A stretch of DNA of 64,000 bases from assembly GCA_964550655.1 (NCBI GenBank), contig CAZKAQ010000002.1, forward strand, positions 1 through 64,000, written 5' to 3'. Position numbers and translations under genes: made by a program. This DNA comes from GCA-1730015 sp964550655 (GTDB lineage Bacteria; Pseudomonadota; Gammaproteobacteria; Granulosicoccales; Granulosicoccaceae). Below, piece by piece: positions 43,511 to 52,595 of the stretch (the stretch's first letter is position 1; the number at the start of each line of letters is the position of its first letter). Below the pieces are notes generated by a model. The model saw nothing but the letters and a program-made list of their open reading frames with translations. It was not told where the DNA came from and did not search any database.

Positions 43511-44347
43511 ATGTCTGTCAGAAAAGGCGTTTTTCACGTCATTGCAACGCCAATTGGTAATCTGTCAGACATGACACAACGTGCCCGCGATACCATGGCG
43601 GGCGTTGACATTCTCTATGCTGAGGATACGCGTCATACCGCCAGATTGTGTACACATTTAGGTATTAGTCCAAAATTGCGCTCACTGCACGATCACAATG
43701 AGCAGGATCGGATAGCAGAGATTATAGACTCTTTACAATCCGGTCTGGCTGTCGGTCTGGTATCTGATGCCGGTACGCCGTTAATCAGTGATCCGGGCTA
43801 TCGGATTGTCAGTGCTTGTCATGCGGCTGGAATAACGGTTAGTCCGGTGCCCGGTGTATCAGCCGTTACGTCTGCTTTGTCAGTGTGTGGCTTGCCCACT
43901 GATCGGTTTGTATTCATCGGGTTCCTGCCTGCGAAGTCTTCAGCTCGCAGGGGTTCACTCGAATCTTTAAAGGCAGAATCTGCAACGCAGGTGTTTTTTG
44001 AGTCCAAACACCGCATCGTTGCCGCGCTGACCGACATGCGGGATGTGTTGGGCGATAGAACAGTGTGTGTGGCGAGAGAAGTAACGAAAGCTTTTGAAAC
44101 AATTTCCCATGGCAGGCTCGCTGATGTTTTACTCAACATTGAGTCTGACCCGGACTCGCAAAAAGGTGAGTTCGTCGTGATTGTGTCCGGTGCAGCAGCA
44201 GGGACCATGACGCTAGACAGTGCAACACAAGTTTTACTAACTGATGTAGCAGCTGAGATACCACCGAAGCGAGCTGCAAAGATTGTGGCGCGATATACCG
44301 GACTGGCTGCCAGAGATTTATATGAATGGTTGTTGCAGCAGAAGTAG
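43511..44347 (+). CDS. rsmI: 16S rRNA (cytidine(1402)-2'-O)-methyltransferase
   Basis: RsmI adds the 2'-O-methyl group to C1402 of 16S rRNA in the decoding centre. I use the ATG at 43511 (MSVRKGVFHVIATPIGNLSD), the family opening, giving 278 residues; the frame is open upstream through the lpoA promoter. SAM-binding-fold features include DILYAEDTRHTARLCTHLGI, VGLVSDAGTPLISDPGYRIV, and PVPGVSAVTSALSVCGLPTDRF. FIGFLPAKSSARR follows. It is divergent from lpoA, and rnpB follows it. Confidence 0.95.
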   Translation: MSVRKGVFHVIATPIGNLSDMTQRARDTMAGVDILYAEDTRHTARLCTHLGISPKLRSLHDHNEQDRIAEIIDSLQSGLAVGLVSDAGTPLISDPGYRIVSACHAAGITVSPVPGVSAVTSALSVCGLPTDRFVFIGFLPAKSSARRGSLESLKAESATQVFFESKHRIVAALTDMRDVLGDRTVCVAREVTKAFETISHGRLADVLLNIESDPDSQKGEFVVIVSGAAAGTMTLDSATQVLLTDVAAEIPPKRAAKIVARYTGLAARDLYEWLLQQK

Positions 44348-44398
44348 AGCAAGCTCCGATTATTGTAGTGTGTCATCTGTAAACGCGTTACGATGTTG

Positions 44399-44755
<357 letters not shown>

Positions 44756-44913
44756 TTTCTACCACTCGCAGATTGCGCCGGCAAACAGGCGGCGTTTCTG
44801 CTGTTCTGAGCTGGCAACCAAACCCTTTATAGCGCGGGCCGGCCGAGCCCTCTGCATCTTGTGATGGCCGGGCCGATCATCTGCCCGCTATCGGCTATTC
44901 CCTCCCGCTTTAT

Positions 44914-44950
44914 GGCTGTCTCAGACAGCCAGAAATCAGATCAGATTTCT
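44914..44950. other. Two adjacent hairpins upstream of mraZ
   Basis: GGCTGTC-TCA-GACAGCC (44914-44930) is followed immediately by AGAAATC-AGATCA-GATTTCT (44931-44950). Both stems are perfect 7-mers. Position, about 160 nt after rnpB and 160 nt before the mra promoter, suits a late terminator for rnpB/rsmI, although no clear T-run follows. Confidence 0.5.
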
Positions 44951-45091
44951 AAATTATTCAAGTGAATTCTATTATTAGACAGTAAGCTTCTGATTTAAAT
45001 GAAGTTCGCTGGGTCACTCGTTAATTTCTTTAAAACAAAGCTAACTTATTGTCCTTACAAGAGATTTTGCTTAAAAAAAGTCGTTGGTAAC

Positions 45092-45120
45092 TTGAAAACT
45101 GAACGATGTAGAGCTAAAGT
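45092..45120 (+). promoter_or_regulatory. Candidate promoter of the dcw cluster (Pmra)
   Basis: TTGAAA (45092-45097), 17 nt, then TAAAGT (45115-45120): 5/6 and 4/6 matches to sigma-70 boxes at ideal spacing. The predicted start near 45127 is about 75 nt before mraZ and just upstream of the MraZ-type repeats. Confidence 0.5.
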
Positions 45121-45140
45121 GGGGTTGCGATACAGACATG

Positions 45141-45165
45141 TGGGTTGTGGTGGGTCGTAGTGGTA
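45141..45165 (+). promoter_or_regulatory. Candidate MraZ operator: TGGG repeats with 10-bp period
   Basis: TGGG (45141), TGGG (45151) and TGGT (45161) recur every 10 bp, with a further TGGGG at 45120. MraZ represses its own cluster in Escherichia coli through TGGGN repeats separated by 5 nt (known). The repeats lie between the candidate promoter and the mraZ ATG at 45201, the expected place. Confidence 0.7.
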
Positions 45166-45200
45166 GTTAACTAACTCAAGCATACTTTCAAACCAACTGA

Positions 45201-45662
45201 ATGTTCCTAGGCACAACCTCATTGACGCTGGATGCGAAGGGCCGCATTGCGATCCCTGCACGCTATCGCGCACGGTTGAAAGAGTTGTGCGGCGGCAAGA
45301 TGGTGATTACTTACAATCCTCAGGATAAGTGCTTGCCCATATACCCGTACGAAGAATGGTTGTCTTGTCTGCAGCAAATGGACGCCGTGCAGGATCAGTC
45401 AAACTATTTCAGAGCGTTTCAGCGTTTGCTTTATTCGCATGCCAATGAAGTGGATATGGATAGTAATGGCCGAGTACTTGTTCCGCAGTATTTAAGAGAA
45501 GTAATTGGTTTGGAAAAAAACTCCTTCTTAATAGGACATGGCGAAAAGTTTGAACTCTGGAGCGAACAAGGGTGGTTACAAACTCGTGAGAAAGATGATC
45601 AGGCATTTATCGAAAGTCTTGGCTCAAGTTCTGAACGTATGGATATAGGTTTTCGTCTCTGA
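45201..45662 (+). CDS. mraZ: Transcriptional regulator MraZ
   Basis: MraZ is an AbrB-fold, ring-forming DNA-binding protein that regulates the division and cell-wall cluster from its first position. The 153-residue protein has the two diagnostic repeats: DAKGRIAIPARYR (from residue 11) and DSNGRVLVPQYLR (about residue 90). No clear ribosome-binding site precedes the ATG. The stop overlaps rsmH by one base (TGATG). Probable autoregulation through the TGGG repeats just upstream. Confidence 0.96.
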   Translation: MFLGTTSLTLDAKGRIAIPARYRARLKELCGGKMVITYNPQDKCLPIYPYEEWLSCLQQMDAVQDQSNYFRAFQRLLYSHANEVDMDSNGRVLVPQYLREVIGLEKNSFLIGHGEKFELWSEQGWLQTREKDDQAFIESLGSSSERMDIGFRL

Positions 45663-46597
45663 TGTCAGTAGCCGACCAACATATCTCTGTGTTGCCACTG
45701 GAAGCTGTCGAAGCACTTAACATAATGCACAACGGTTTTTATATTGACGCAACATTCGGCAGGGGCGGTCATTCAGGGCATATACTTGATCGCCTCGGTG
45801 CAGAAGGTCGTTTATTGGCGCTTGATTGTGATGATCAGGCCGTTTTACATGCACAGCAGGTCTATGGTGATGACCCGCGATTTTCCATAGTGAAGAGTAA
45901 CTACAGCGAGATGGTAGCGGTGGCTGAAGAACATGGCGGAAACCATGGCGTAGACGGTGTGCTGTTTGATCTTGGTGTTTCATCACCGCAGCTAGATCAA
46001 TCTGCGCGTGGTTTTAGTTTTGATAAATCCGGTCCGCTTGATATGCGTATGGATCAAAGTTCGGGTCAGCCTGTTTCGGAGTGGTTATCGGCAGCAAGTG
46101 CAGATGAACTTGCTGAAGTGTTTCGCGACTACGGTGACGAACGCTATGCCAGACGAATAGCAAAGCGTGTGATTGAGGCGGTACAGGAAAATCCCATTAC
46201 CGATACGGTTGAGCTTGCAGAGCTTATCAAAGCCGCTCATCCGCGTTGGGAAAAGCACAAACATCCGGCAACTCGTTGTTTTCAGGCGTTGCGAATTTTT
46301 ATCAATCGTGAGCTCGATCACTTGAAGATAGCGCTGGAGGGTTGTGTCAATTTACTGCGCCCTGGTGGTCGCATCGTGGTGATCAGTTTTCACTCACTGG
46401 AAGATCGAATCGTAAAGCGTTTTTTTCGTGGCCCGGATAAAAATGCAGGAATCCCGCGTGGCTTGCCGGTTGTTGATAGTGATACGCCGTGGGTTTTGAA
46501 AAAAATCGGTGGTGCTGTGCGACCATCTGCAGCAGAAGTCACTGGTAACCCGCGTTCGCGTTCATCGATCATGCGTGTTGCAGAGAGAATCACATGA
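45662..46597 (+). CDS. rsmH: 16S rRNA (cytosine(1402)-N4)-methyltransferase
   Basis: RsmH methylates N4 of C1402 in 16S rRNA; together with RsmI, also encoded in this window, it completes the m4Cm modification. The 311-residue protein has the SAM-binding motif IDATFGRGGHSGHIL, the DGVLFDLGVSSPQLD and RGFSF segments, and FHSLEDRIVKRFF followed by RSRSSIMRVAER at the C-terminus. It overlaps mraZ by one base and ftsL by four. Confidence 0.97.
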   Translation: MSVADQHISVLPLEAVEALNIMHNGFYIDATFGRGGHSGHILDRLGAEGRLLALDCDDQAVLHAQQVYGDDPRFSIVKSNYSEMVAVAEEHGGNHGVDGVLFDLGVSSPQLDQSARGFSFDKSGPLDMRMDQSSGQPVSEWLSAASADELAEVFRDYGDERYARRIAKRVIEAVQENPITDTVELAELIKAAHPRWEKHKHPATRCFQALRIFINRELDHLKIALEGCVNLLRPGGRIVVISFHSLEDRIVKRFFRGPDKNAGIPRGLPVVDSDTPWVLKKIGGAVRPSAAEVTGNPRSRSSIMRVAERIT

Positions 46598-46863
46598 ATA
46601 ATCTGCGCACAGTCGTTGTTTGTCTGTTGGCGATCAACATCGTTACTGCATTTGGTGTGGTTTACAGCAAGCACAATAGCCGGATGCTTTTCAAGCAAAC
46701 TCGCGTACTAAGTAGTGCGATTGATCGCGCCAATGTCGATTGGGGTCGATTGCAGATTGAAGAAAGTACACTGGCCCGTTTTGGTCGAATTGAAGAGCTC
46801 GCCACCCAGAAATTGAACATGCGCTTACCTGAACATGGCGAAATAAAGACAGTTATTAAATGA
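46594..46863 (+). CDS. ftsL: Cell division protein FtsL
   Basis: FtsL is a small bitopic divisome protein that forms a coiled coil with FtsB and activates FtsWI. The 89-residue protein has a short cytoplasmic N-terminus, one membrane helix (about residues 5-24) and a periplasmic coiled-coil region ending near RLPEHGEIKTVIK. Sequence conservation in the family is low; the assignment rests on size, topology and its place between rsmH and ftsI, with 4-nt overlaps on both sides. Confidence 0.93.
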   Translation: MNNLRTVVVCLLAINIVTAFGVVYSKHNSRMLFKQTRVLSSAIDRANVDWGRLQIEESTLARFGRIEELATQKLNMRLPEHGEIKTVIK

Positions 46864-48632
46864 AAACAAATCAGACATTATCAGCTGAAAATGATGCAGG
46901 CGGCAGTGAGCTGGGTGGAAGGCGTGCCTTTGTGCTCGGTATCTTTCTGTTGCTTGTACTGACTCTGGTTGCCCGTGCGTTTCAACTGCAGGTGCTTGAT
47001 CGAAGTTTTTATCAGAAGCAGGGTGATGTTCGTCAGATTAGAACCTTGCCGCTTGCAGCGCATCGCGGCATGCTGCTGGATCGTAACGGTGAGCCTCTGG
47101 CGGTAAGTTCGCCTATTGATTCAATTTGGGCAGATCCGCGTGAGCTTTCAAAGTACGAAGATAAAATTGATCTTCTAGGTTACGCCATCGAGATGGACCC
47201 GGCACGGCTGCGCGAGATACTTGCCAAAGGGCTTGAAAATAATCGCGAGTTTATCTACCTGCGTCGCCATGTTCATCCACGCACTGCAAAAGCGCTTCAG
47301 GCACTAAGAGACCGTGGCCAGATCAAAGGCGTTAACATTCAGCGTGAGTACGGTCGTTACTATCCGAGTGGAGAAATTACAGCTCATGTACTCGGCTTTA
47401 ATAATATTGATGATCAGGGCCAGGAAGGACTGGAGATGGCGTTTGATGACTGGCTGAAGGGTGAGTCAGGCAAACGACGTGTGGTGGCAGATGTGCTCGG
47501 TGATGCAATAGAAGACATTGAGCTTGTTGCAGAAGCGCAGCCGGGTCGCGATCTGGTGCTGAGTATAGATAAGAGAATTCAGTACCTGGCCTACCGTGAG
47601 CTAAAGCAGGCAGTACAGAGAAACGGTGCGAAGTCCGGCTCCGCTGTTGTGCTTGATACCCGTACCGGCGAGGTGCTGGCTATGGTTAATCAGCCGTCCT
47701 ACAACCCGAATCGATTTTCCGAGCGCGCCGGTGGCACAAAACGCAATCGTGCGGTGACTGACGTACTTGAGCCGGGTTCGACAATCAAGCCATTCACAAT
47801 TGCCGCCGCACTGGAGACTGGTGATTTTGGTTTATACGATGTGATTGATACTGCGCCGGGACGGTTCAACGTAGGTAAGTATGTTGTACGTGACTTCAAG
47901 AACTATGGCGAGTTGTCACTGACAGGCATTTTGAAGAATTCCAGTAACATCGGTGCCAGTAAAATTTCTCTGCAGCTCGATAAGTCTACGCTGTGGAACG
48001 CTTTTGATCGGCTGGGCTTTGGCAGACCCCCGCTGATAGAATTTCCGGGAGCGGTATCCGGCAAGTTGCCTCACCACTCCAGATGGTCGGTAGTTCGTCA
48101 GGCAACAGTGGCTTATGGTTATGGTGTTAGCACAACCGTGTTGCAGCTGGCCAGAGCCTACGCTGCACTGGCAAACGACGGACTTATGCCGGAGGTGACT
48201 TTTCAAAAACTCACTGGCAAACCTCGTGTGGAACGGGTCTTTAGTGAAGACGTGGCTCGTGAAGTTCGATCTATGTTACATGCGGTGGTTGAATCAGGTA
48301 CGGGTAAGGCGGCTGGAATTCCAGGGTATACCGTTGCAGGTAAGACCGGAACAACCCACATCTCTGAAAACGGTAGCTACGCGGACGATCGATACATTTC
48401 GCAATTTGCGGGTATGGTGCCGGCTGGCAATCCTGCAATGGTTGCGGTGATATCGATCATTGAACCGAAAGGGCGCTACTTTGGTGGTGAGGTTGCAGCA
48501 CCGGTGTTCTCCAACATCATGGCCGGTGCTCTGCGCATGCGAAATGTAAACCCGGATGGCAGGCAGGTCTATGGCAAGCAAGCCTCGATTGCAGAGTTCG
48601 ATTTCGGTAACCCGGAGCACAGCGCAAGATGA
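46860..48632 (+). CDS. ftsI: Peptidoglycan transpeptidase FtsI (PBP3)
   Basis: FtsI is the septum-specific transpeptidase that works with FtsW. The 590-residue class B PBP has one N-terminal membrane helix (about residues 22-42), a pedestal domain beginning IRTLPLAAHRGMLLDRNGEP, and the transpeptidase domain with the SxxK motif STIK at residues 307-310. The SSN motif is at 361-363 and KTG lies in VAGKTGTTHIS. The active serine is at position 307, as in Escherichia coli. 4-nt overlaps with ftsL and murE. Confidence 0.97.
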   Translation: MKTNQTLSAENDAGGSELGGRRAFVLGIFLLLVLTLVARAFQLQVLDRSFYQKQGDVRQIRTLPLAAHRGMLLDRNGEPLAVSSPIDSIWADPRELSKYEDKIDLLGYAIEMDPARLREILAKGLENNREFIYLRRHVHPRTAKALQALRDRGQIKGVNIQREYGRYYPSGEITAHVLGFNNIDDQGQEGLEMAFDDWLKGESGKRRVVADVLGDAIEDIELVAEAQPGRDLVLSIDKRIQYLAYRELKQAVQRNGAKSGSAVVLDTRTGEVLAMVNQPSYNPNRFSERAGGTKRNRAVTDVLEPGSTIKPFTIAAALETGDFGLYDVIDTAPGRFNVGKYVVRDFKNYGELSLTGILKNSSNIGASKISLQLDKSTLWNAFDRLGFGRPPLIEFPGAVSGKLPHHSRWSVVRQATVAYGYGVSTTVLQLARAYAALANDGLMPEVTFQKLTGKPRVERVFSEDVAREVRSMLHAVVESGTGKAAGIPGYTVAGKTGTTHISENGSYADDRYISQFAGMVPAGNPAMVAVISIIEPKGRYFGGEVAAPVFSNIMAGALRMRNVNPDGRQVYGKQASIAEFDFGNPEHSAR

Positions 48633-50158
48633 CAAGCAGCGCATCATTTAACGGTGGCACAAAAGCGGTGAAGTCGAGACTATCTGTATTGCTCGACGGT
48701 ATTGCTGTTGTGTTGCCGGATGATGACCGTGAAATTGTCGGTGTACATTTAGATAGCCGCCGTGTTTCCAGTGGCGATGTCTTTATTGCATTGCAAGGTG
48801 ACACTGTACATGGCCTGGACTATCTACAATCTGTGATTGAAGCCGGGGCGGTATCTGTGCTGGTTGATAAACGGGACCAGCGCTGTGGTGATCATGAGCG
48901 TAACTTAATAAGTGATTCGTCTGCCGCATTGATTGAAGTGGAAAATCTTGTCTCTCAGGCAGGTGTAGTAGCCAGCAGATTATTTGGCAATCCCTCTTCG
49001 TCTCTAAGAGTTGTTGGTGTCACTGGTACCGACGGGAAAACATCTGTCTGTCACTTGTTGGGGCAGGCACTTAACGTTAATAGGAATAACTGTGGTGTGC
49101 TCGGTACATTAGGTTGGGGGCTCGGAGATCAACTGCACTCGACCGGCCTCACAACTCCAGACGCTGTGGTATTGCAATCGGCGCTTTCACAGATGCTCAA
49201 TGACGGTGCCAATACCGTTGCTATGGAAGTCTCATCACACTCGCTGGCACAGCAGCGTGTCAACGGAATTGTGTTCGATGTTGCTGTATTAACCAATCTT
49301 GGACGAGATCACCTGGACTATCACGGTGATATGCAAAGCTATCGCGAAGCAAAAAAAGCGCTTTTTCACAAACCACAACTGCGCGCCGCAGTTATTAATG
49401 CTGATGACGAATTTGGGGCGCAACTGGTCGAACAGTTACCGGGTATTGATATTTTTAGTTATGGTGCGAGTCAGGGTGGTGGTTGTCATATATGTTTTAA
49501 CAATGTCGAGCACAGAGCGGACGGCCTGAGTTTTGATCTTGCCTATGACGGTGATTCGTATTCGGTTAAAAGTAGATTAATCGGTGACTTTAATGTGCAA
49601 AACATCGCTGCTACTTTTGCAGTATTAGTGGCGTTGGGTGTGTCACCGGAACTAGCGGTGAATTCGCTGGCAGATCTGAAGCCGGTGCCCGGGCGTATGG
49701 AAGCCACCTGGCTTGCCAATGGTGCTGTTGCTATTGTTGATTATGCACACAATCCGCATGCGCTTGAGTCAGTGCTCGAATCAGTTACAGGGCATTGTGA
49801 GGGCAAAGTGATTGTTGTATTCGGCTGTGGTGGTGATCGTGATCAGGGTAAGCGGCCTATGATGGCTGCCATTGCCGAGAAATTTTCTGACATTTGTATC
49901 GTCACTGACGACAATCCTCGCAGCGAGTCAGGTGATGCGATTGTTGAGCAAATTCTGCAGGGTTTTGAATCGCAGCACAACGTCACAGTGGAACGGGATA
50001 GAAAGTCTGCAATCAAAATGGCGATCAGTCAGTCTGGCGCTGGTGATTTTATTGTTGTGGCAGGTAAGGGGCATGAAGACTATCAGCTGATTGGCAATCA
50101 ACGTTTACCATTCAGTGATAGTGCGGTGGTGAGTGAATTTGCGGGAGCACTGGCATGA
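48629..50158 (+). CDS. murE: UDP-MurNAc-tripeptide synthetase MurE
   Basis: MurE adds the third amino acid of the stem peptide. The 509-residue Mur ligase has the P-loop GVTGTDGKTSV (ATP site), TPDAVVLQSAL for the UDP-MurNAc-dipeptide site, and the C-terminal motif DDNPRSE. DNPR is the determinant of meso-diaminopimelate specificity, so this organism makes mDAP-type peptidoglycan, as expected for a Gram-negative. 4-nt overlaps with ftsI and murF. Confidence 0.97.
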   Translation: MTSSASFNGGTKAVKSRLSVLLDGIAVVLPDDDREIVGVHLDSRRVSSGDVFIALQGDTVHGLDYLQSVIEAGAVSVLVDKRDQRCGDHERNLISDSSAALIEVENLVSQAGVVASRLFGNPSSSLRVVGVTGTDGKTSVCHLLGQALNVNRNNCGVLGTLGWGLGDQLHSTGLTTPDAVVLQSALSQMLNDGANTVAMEVSSHSLAQQRVNGIVFDVAVLTNLGRDHLDYHGDMQSYREAKKALFHKPQLRAAVINADDEFGAQLVEQLPGIDIFSYGASQGGGCHICFNNVEHRADGLSFDLAYDGDSYSVKSRLIGDFNVQNIAATFAVLVALGVSPELAVNSLADLKPVPGRMEATWLANGAVAIVDYAHNPHALESVLESVTGHCEGKVIVVFGCGGDRDQGKRPMMAAIAEKFSDICIVTDDNPRSESGDAIVEQILQGFESQHNVTVERDRKSAIKMAISQSGAGDFIVVAGKGHEDYQLIGNQRLPFSDSAVVSEFAGALA

Positions 50159-51513
50159 CACCTGTGTCTTTGTCGCAGCTTGCCGGGTCAGTCGATGGCC
50201 AGCTGATTGGAGCCGATCATCTGATATCAGGTTTTAGTACCGATACCAGAACTGTTGCTGAGGGTGATGTTTTCTTTTGTCTTCGTGGCGATAATTTCGA
50301 CGGTCACGATTTCGTGCAGCAGGCTATAGATAGCGGCGCACAAGCGATAATTTGTGACAAAAAGCAATTGATCGATGTGTCACAGCTTGTGGTTAGCGAT
50401 ACTCGCCGTGCATTTGGCTACTTCGCTTTGCTATGGCGTCAGCAGTTTACTGGTCCTGTTATCGGTGTGACCGGCAGCAATGGTAAAACCACTGTGAAAC
50501 AACTGCTTGCAAGTATCCTTAGTCAGGCGGGTGAAGTTCACGCCACACGAGCCAACGATAATAACGAAATCGGTGTGCCACAGACTTTGCTTGGCCTTCG
50601 CGCTACTCACGATTTTGCTGTGGTCGAAATGGGGGCCAGTGATAAGGGAGAAATCAAGTGGCTGGGTGAACTGGTACAGCCGACAGTGTCCGTGATTACC
50701 AATGCAAGTGCAGCGCACCTTGAAGGTTTTGGTGACGCAAAGTCTGTTGCTGAAGAAAAAGCATGGATATACAAAAGCCTTGGTGAAAATGGAACGTCAG
50801 TCATCAATGTGGATGATCAGTTTGCCGAGTATTGGAAAAGCATCTGTGGTGATAAAAAAATAATTACTTTTGGTAATTCAGGTGAAGTCACTGCCAGACG
50901 TGAACATGACGGTTCAATCTCTATAAATTACGATGGCGAATCAGTACGTTGTGGTTATCAGTTTGCAGGACAACATAATATAATCAATGCAATGGCCGCT
51001 GCGGCGTGTGCCATTGTGTCGGGTGTTTCACTCGGGATTATTGCTGATGGACTGGAAGCGGCAGAGCCGGTAGCCGGTCGATTAAATTTTCTTGATCTCG
51101 CGAATGAGATCACTGTCATTGATGATACCTACAATGCTAATCCTGCCTCTACACGTGCGGCGATAAATGTGCTTGTCGAATGCAACGGCAGCCGTATTTT
51201 GGTGCTTGGCGATCTTTTAGAGTTAGGTGCTGATGAAATATCAGAGCATCGCTCAATTGGTGAATATGCCCTTACACATAGTGTGGATCGCTTGTTCGCC
51301 TGCGGTAACCTGACCAAACATACAGTAGCTGAATTTGGCGACAGTGGTAACTGGTACCCGACTCAGCAGGAATTAATCAATGCTGTTGTAAAAGAGGTTT
51401 GCGATGGCTGCACGGTGTTGGTCAAAGGTTCTCGTTCGATGAAAATGGAGCGTGTCACCGCAGCTATTAGTGAGCGTTTTGCCAAGCCACAGATCGGAGC
51501 GTGTTGCCAGTGA
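50155..51513 (+). CDS. murF: UDP-MurNAc-tripeptide--D-Ala-D-Ala ligase
   Basis: MurF joins D-Ala-D-Ala to the UDP-MurNAc tripeptide in the cytoplasm, completing the pentapeptide. The 452-residue protein shows the ATP-binding GVTGSNGKTTVKQLLASIL, DNNEIGVPQTLL and EMGASDKGEI, and the family's DDTYNANPASTRAAI near residue 325. The order and 4-nt overlap with murE and 1-nt overlap with mraY are standard for the cluster. Confidence 0.96.
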   Translation: MTPVSLSQLAGSVDGQLIGADHLISGFSTDTRTVAEGDVFFCLRGDNFDGHDFVQQAIDSGAQAIICDKKQLIDVSQLVVSDTRRAFGYFALLWRQQFTGPVIGVTGSNGKTTVKQLLASILSQAGEVHATRANDNNEIGVPQTLLGLRATHDFAVVEMGASDKGEIKWLGELVQPTVSVITNASAAHLEGFGDAKSVAEEKAWIYKSLGENGTSVINVDDQFAEYWKSICGDKKIITFGNSGEVTARREHDGSISINYDGESVRCGYQFAGQHNIINAMAAAACAIVSGVSLGIIADGLEAAEPVAGRLNFLDLANEITVIDDTYNANPASTRAAINVLVECNGSRILVLGDLLELGADEISEHRSIGEYALTHSVDRLFACGNLTKHTVAEFGDSGNWYPTQQELINAVVKEVCDGCTVLVKGSRSMKMERVTAAISERFAKPQIGACCQ

Positions 51514-52592
51514 TGCTACTACTCTCGGAATGGCTGGTGCAGTTTAATGACGGTTTTAATGTTATTCAGTACATAACACTGCGCGCGATCTTTGCTGCTT
51601 TGACATCGTTGGTTGCCTGCCTGGTCTTTGGTCCAGCTATGATTCGCTGGTTACAAACTGCAAGCATCGGACAGAGTGTCCGTGACGACGGTCCAAGTTC
51701 TCATTTGTCTAAAGCAGGCACTCCGACCATGGGGGGTGCGATGATACTTGTGGCTGTCGGCATAAGTGTATTGCTTTGGTCTGATTTGTCAGTGAAATAT
51801 GTTTGGGTGGTTCTGTTTGTAACCACTGCATTTGGTGCAATAGGCTGGGTGGATGACTATCGTAAGGTATTGCTCAAAAACTCCGATGGGCTGTCCGCTT
51901 CTTCCAAGTTTTTCTGGCAGTCTGTTGCTGCCTTCTCTGCGGCAATATTTATATACATGACTGCTCGCAGTACAGCGGAAGTCAGCCTGCTCATACCGTA
52001 CGTGAAAGATGTATCAATCTATCTTGGTCTTTTTTTCGTGCCTTTTACCTATTTTGTCATCGTCGGCACCAGCAACGCAGTAAATTTGACTGATGGTCTC
52101 GATGGGCTTGCGATTATGCCAACCGTAATGGTTGCGGCAGCGCTGGGACTATTTGCTTATGTAACCGGGCATGCGGTGTTTTCAAATTATTTAGGTATAC
52201 CTGGCATTACAGGGGTCGGTGAGCTGACTGTCTTTTGCTCAAGTCTGGTTGGGGCGGGTCTTGGTTTTCTTTGGTTCAATACTTATCCTGCGCAGGTTTT
52301 TATGGGTGATGTTGGTGCACTTGCTATTGGAGCAGCGCTCGGTGTTGTAGCGGTACTGGTCAGACAGGAACTGGTTTTATTCATCATGGGTGGTGTGTTT
52401 GTGATGGAGACTGTCAGTGTTTTTATGCAAGTGACCTCGTATAAGCTTACCGGCAAACGAATTTTTCGCATGGCACCTATTCATCATCATTTTGAGTTAA
52501 AAGGCTGGCCGGAGCCGCGCGTCATTGTGCGATTCTGGATTATAACCTTTATATTGGTACTGGTCGGTCTCGCCAGTTTGAAGATTCGTTGA
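51513..52592 (+). CDS. mraY: Phospho-N-acetylmuramoyl-pentapeptide-transferase
   Basis: MraY transfers phospho-MurNAc-pentapeptide to undecaprenyl phosphate, forming lipid I at the inner membrane. I start at the ATG at 51513 (MLLLSEWLVQFNDGF), which overlaps the murF stop by one base. The 359-residue polytopic protein has the conserved loops DGPSSHLSKAGTPTMGG, GWVDDYRKV, NAVNLTDGLDGLAI, and FMGDVGALAIGA. IHHHFELKGWPE is the HHH motif. About ten membrane helices are visible. Confidence 0.97.
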   Translation: MLLLSEWLVQFNDGFNVIQYITLRAIFAALTSLVACLVFGPAMIRWLQTASIGQSVRDDGPSSHLSKAGTPTMGGAMILVAVGISVLLWSDLSVKYVWVVLFVTTAFGAIGWVDDYRKVLLKNSDGLSASSKFFWQSVAAFSAAIFIYMTARSTAEVSLLIPYVKDVSIYLGLFFVPFTYFVIVGTSNAVNLTDGLDGLAIMPTVMVAAALGLFAYVTGHAVFSNYLGIPGITGVGELTVFCSSLVGAGLGFLWFNTYPAQVFMGDVGALAIGAALGVVAVLVRQELVLFIMGGVFVMETVSVFMQVTSYKLTGKRIFRMAPIHHHFELKGWPEPRVIVRFWIITFILVLVGLASLKIR

Positions 52593-52595
52593 TCT

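Larger units (their letters stand above)
44756..45200. other. rnpB-mraZ intergenic region
   Basis: 445 bp with two adjacent hairpins (44914-44950), a sigma-70-like promoter (45092-45120) and the MraZ-operator candidate (45120-45165). No gene is supported. Confidence 0.6.
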
